DNA of 32,684 bases from an uncultured Erysipelotrichaceae bacterium (GTDB taxonomy: Bacteria > Bacillota_I > Bacilli_A > Erysipelotrichales > Erysipelotrichaceae): NCBI GenBank assembly GCA_905201565.1, contig CAJKOS010000007.1, forward strand, positions 1 through 32,684, read 5' to 3'. Position 1 is the stretch's first letter; each line of letters begins with the position of its first letter. Position numbers and translations under genes: made by a program. Shown piece after piece: positions 30,900-32,684 of this stretch. A model generated the notes under the pieces. It was given only the letters and a program-made list of their open reading frames with translations. It ran no database searches and was not told the DNA's origin.

Positions 30900-31727
30900 A
30901 TGAAACGCATTGTAACCATGCAGGACATTTCCTGTGTAGGCAAGTGCTCTTTGACAACTGCACTGCCGGTAATCTCCGCAATGGGCGTAGAAGCTGCTGT
31001 TATGCCTACAGCTGTGCTTTCTACACACACCGCCTTTTCCAGTTTTACCTTCCATGATCTGACAGGTGAAATTCAGAAGATCATGGATGTCTGGAAGAAA
31101 GAAAACATTACATTCGATGCTGTATATACAGGCTATCTTGGTTCTTTTGAACAGCTTGAACTCGCCCATAAGCTGTTAGCAGACTTTGGGGAAGGAAAGC
31201 TCAAGATAATCGATCCATGTATGGCAGATAACGGTTCCCTGTATCCAGGGTTCACAAAGGAATATGCATCAGCTATGGCAAAGCTCTGCAAGGAAGCAGA
31301 CATCATCTGTCCAAACCTGACAGAGGCTTCTTATCTTCTCGATATCCCATATACAAAGGATTATGATGAAGTGTATGTACGCAAGGTATTGAAGAGTCTG
31401 ACTGACCTTGGCTGTGATAGTGCAGTACTCACAGGTATTTCCTTAGCAGATGGAAAGCTTGGTGCCTATGCCTATACAAAGTCAACCAATACATACTTCT
31501 CTTACTTCAATGAAGAAGAGCGGGAACATTTCCATGGTACAGGTGATATATGGGCAAGTACATTATGTGGTGCACTTGTGATTGGCAAGAGTTTCCCGGA
31601 AGCTGTTGCGATTGCCTGTGACTATGTCAAGGAATGTATCAGACTGACCTTGCTCGAAGAAAACCACAATACCTATGGTGTAAACTTCGAACAGGCAGTT
31701 CCATATCTCTTGTCACGTGTCAGATAA
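30900..31727 (+). CDS. pyridoxamine/pyridoxal kinase
   Basis: The 275-residue product is a ribokinase-fold kinase of the PdxY/PdxK type. It opens with RIVTMQDISCVGKCSLTTAL, has TAVLSTHTAFSSF in the substrate region, AVYTGYLGS, IDPCMADNGSLYPGF and ICPNLTEASYLL. The phosphate-transfer anion hole is FHGTGDIWASTLCGAL, with the catalytic Asp in GTGD. It phosphorylates pyridoxal, pyridoxamine or pyridoxine to salvage vitamin B6. AAAGGAGG (30886-30893) favours the ATG at 30900; an ATG at 30897 is also in frame. It is monocistronic, with a terminator after it. Confidence 0.9.
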   Translation: MKRIVTMQDISCVGKCSLTTALPVISAMGVEAAVMPTAVLSTHTAFSSFTFHDLTGEIQKIMDVWKKENITFDAVYTGYLGSFEQLELAHKLLADFGEGKLKIIDPCMADNGSLYPGFTKEYASAMAKLCKEADIICPNLTEASYLLDIPYTKDYDEVYVRKVLKSLTDLGCDSAVLTGISLADGKLGAYAYTKSTNTYFSYFNEEEREHFHGTGDIWASTLCGALVIGKSFPEAVAIACDYVKECIRLTLLEENHNTYGVNFEQAVPYLLSRVR

Positions 31728-31742
31728 TAGAAGCATTATGAG

Positions 31743-31764
31743 AAGGTCGTTATTGCGGCCTTTT
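31743..31764 (+). terminator. intrinsic terminator of the pyridoxamine kinase gene
   Basis: AAGGTCG / CGGCCTT (31743-31749 / 31756-31762, one wobble pair) is followed by TTTT. The hairpin extends outward with imperfect pairing to GCATTATG / CATTATGC. Confidence 0.75.
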
Positions 31765-31880
31765 CATTATGCGCAGGTATATCATATCCTGCATCCAATC
31801 ATTCTTATACAGAATACAATCTCATATTCCTGAGGAAACCATAGTTTTTCTACTGATACAAATCAACTATAGACAGTCAC

Positions 31881-32660
31881 CTATAACATAAAAGTCATAT
31901 ATGGTGGAATACAAATAATGTCATCTTTAATAGACAAGTTCTTTGGATGAATAATATAGCACTCTCCAATACGGGTTTTATATTTTTCCTTAAATCTTAA
32001 CAAAGAGATTGTTGAATATTTCTTGCCTGATTTAACTTCTATTGGATATATTTTATACTTCAATTTGCTGTTGTTCGATAAAAGAAAATCTATTTCTATA
32101 TCATTACGGTGTTTATCTGTATTGTAATGCGTATAAAAGTATAATTTATGTTTATTTGCCACAAGCATCTGAGCAATTACATTTTCATATAGCATACCTT
32201 CATTTATAGATAATTTATCTAAGAGTATTTGTTTATAGACCTCTTCTTCCAGCAGCTCATTCTCATCAAAAGCGTGACTAACTAAAAGCCCTGTATCTCC
32301 CATATAACATTTCACATAAGTTCTATCTTCATTTATTGATAGACCTACACCAGGGTCATTGCACAAAAAGGCTTCATTTGAAATCATTGAGTCAGACAGC
32401 CAGAAAAAAGTTTCTTCATATTGATTTGCCTGAGAACCATCCTTTATATCTTTAAAAACAACTCTTTTTTCGTGCTTGGATAAAAGACCGGGAATTTGAT
32501 CAAAAATAGCCAACACTTTACTTCTGTATTGAGCATTTATCTTCATAATATCTTCCCTATAAAGTGATAAAATATCTCTTTTTTCTTTCAGTTCACTTTT
32601 AACGTCATAATCCATTTTTATTACTTTGTTAAATTCTTTAAAATATGTCTGCAAACTCAT
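31881..32660 (-). CDS. DUF4143-type protein lacking its ATPase half (or cut by the window edge)
   Basis: The 259-residue frame matches the C-terminal part of AAA/DUF4143 ATPases: ILSLYREDIMKI, LAIFDQIPGLLSKHEKRVVF, KCYMGDTGLLVSHAFDENEL, LSINEGMLYENVIAQMLVA and IEIDFLLSN...IYPIEVKSGKKYS. The last is the PD-(D/E)XK-like core, with Asp in EIDF and Glu-Lys in PIEVKSG. The usual N-terminal AAA domain with Walker A is absent. The ATG at 32660 has an AAGGAAGGAG site, but the frame is still open to the window edge (32684), so the gene may simply continue outside. Codon use is more AT-rich than in its neighbours. Function unknown. The 150 bases between it and the pyridoxamine kinase terminator show nothing further. 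Confidence 0.65.
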   Translation of the reverse strand: MSLQTYFKEFNKVIKMDYDVKSELKEKRDILSLYREDIMKINAQYRSKVLAIFDQIPGLLSKHEKRVVFKDIKDGSQANQYEETFFWLSDSMISNEAFLCNDPGVGLSINEDRTYVKCYMGDTGLLVSHAFDENELLEEEVYKQILLDKLSINEGMLYENVIAQMLVANKHKLYFYTHYNTDKHRNDIEIDFLLSNNSKLKYKIYPIEVKSGKKYSTISLLRFKEKYKTRIGECYIIHPKNLSIKDDIICIPPYMTFML

Positions 32661-32684
32661 TTTCCGCGCTCCTTCCTTAGCACT

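Overview
The window reads as chromosomal DNA from a low-GC Gram-positive Bacillota, most like a gut Erysipelotrichia-type organism. This rests on family recall, not a search. The signs are a BceRSAB-type peptide-resistance module, VanZ, an ECF transporter, a TGS-nucleoside kinase beside ppk1, AGGAGG-like ribosome sites, and many short intrinsic terminators. Genes are dense and lie on both strands. No rRNA, CRISPR array or intact insertion sequence is visible. There is one tRNA gene, tRNA-Pro(CGG).

Layout. 1-4100: the tail of an alpha/beta hydrolase, a CapA-like metallophosphatase, a CoA-disulfide reductase/rhodanese fusion facing a small thioredoxin, and a GNAT. 4139-6316: tRNA-Pro, then a Sel1-repeat protein that appears split by a one-base frameshift. 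6472-9754 (minus strand): a two-gene unit made of an XRE/ADP-ribosyltransferase-like (DUF3990-type) protein and a protein fusing a helical domain to a short inorganic pyrophosphatase domain; then a flavodoxin and a PD-(D/E)XK nuclease of Rpn type. 9881-17308: a cell-envelope block with response regulator, histidine kinase, BceAB transporter, a 54-residue membrane peptide and a GT51 transglycosylase overlapping or nearly so on the plus strand, followed by a membrane glycosyltransferase (minus) and VanZ (plus). 17422-18329: an unrecognised locus with its own promoter and operator-like repeat, probably frameshifted twice. 23346-18360 (minus): a tight five-gene operon of ECF S component, fused double ATPase, EcfT, PHP phosphoesterase and RpiR regulator.

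23617-26316 is an accessory patch. An AbiEi-like antitoxin gene is followed by a decayed AbiEii toxin gene, an AbrB/PIN toxin-antitoxin pair, and a deletion scar joining the start of a large serine recombinase to the end of a DnaC-type ATPase. 26317-30120 (minus) is a ppk1-nucleoside kinase operon. 30199-30363 holds a remnant of another AbiEi-type (DUF6088-like) antitoxin with its operator. The end holds a GNAT, a pyridoxamine kinase and a DUF4143-type protein running towards the window edge.

The strongest candidates for something new are the ART/pyrophosphatase-fusion pair at 6472-8188 and the BceRSAB operon extended by a membrane peptide and a transglycosylase with an apparent Glu-to-Gln change. 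A series of promoters whose -10 box lies 6-8 bases before the start codon also suggests that leaderless mRNAs are used here.
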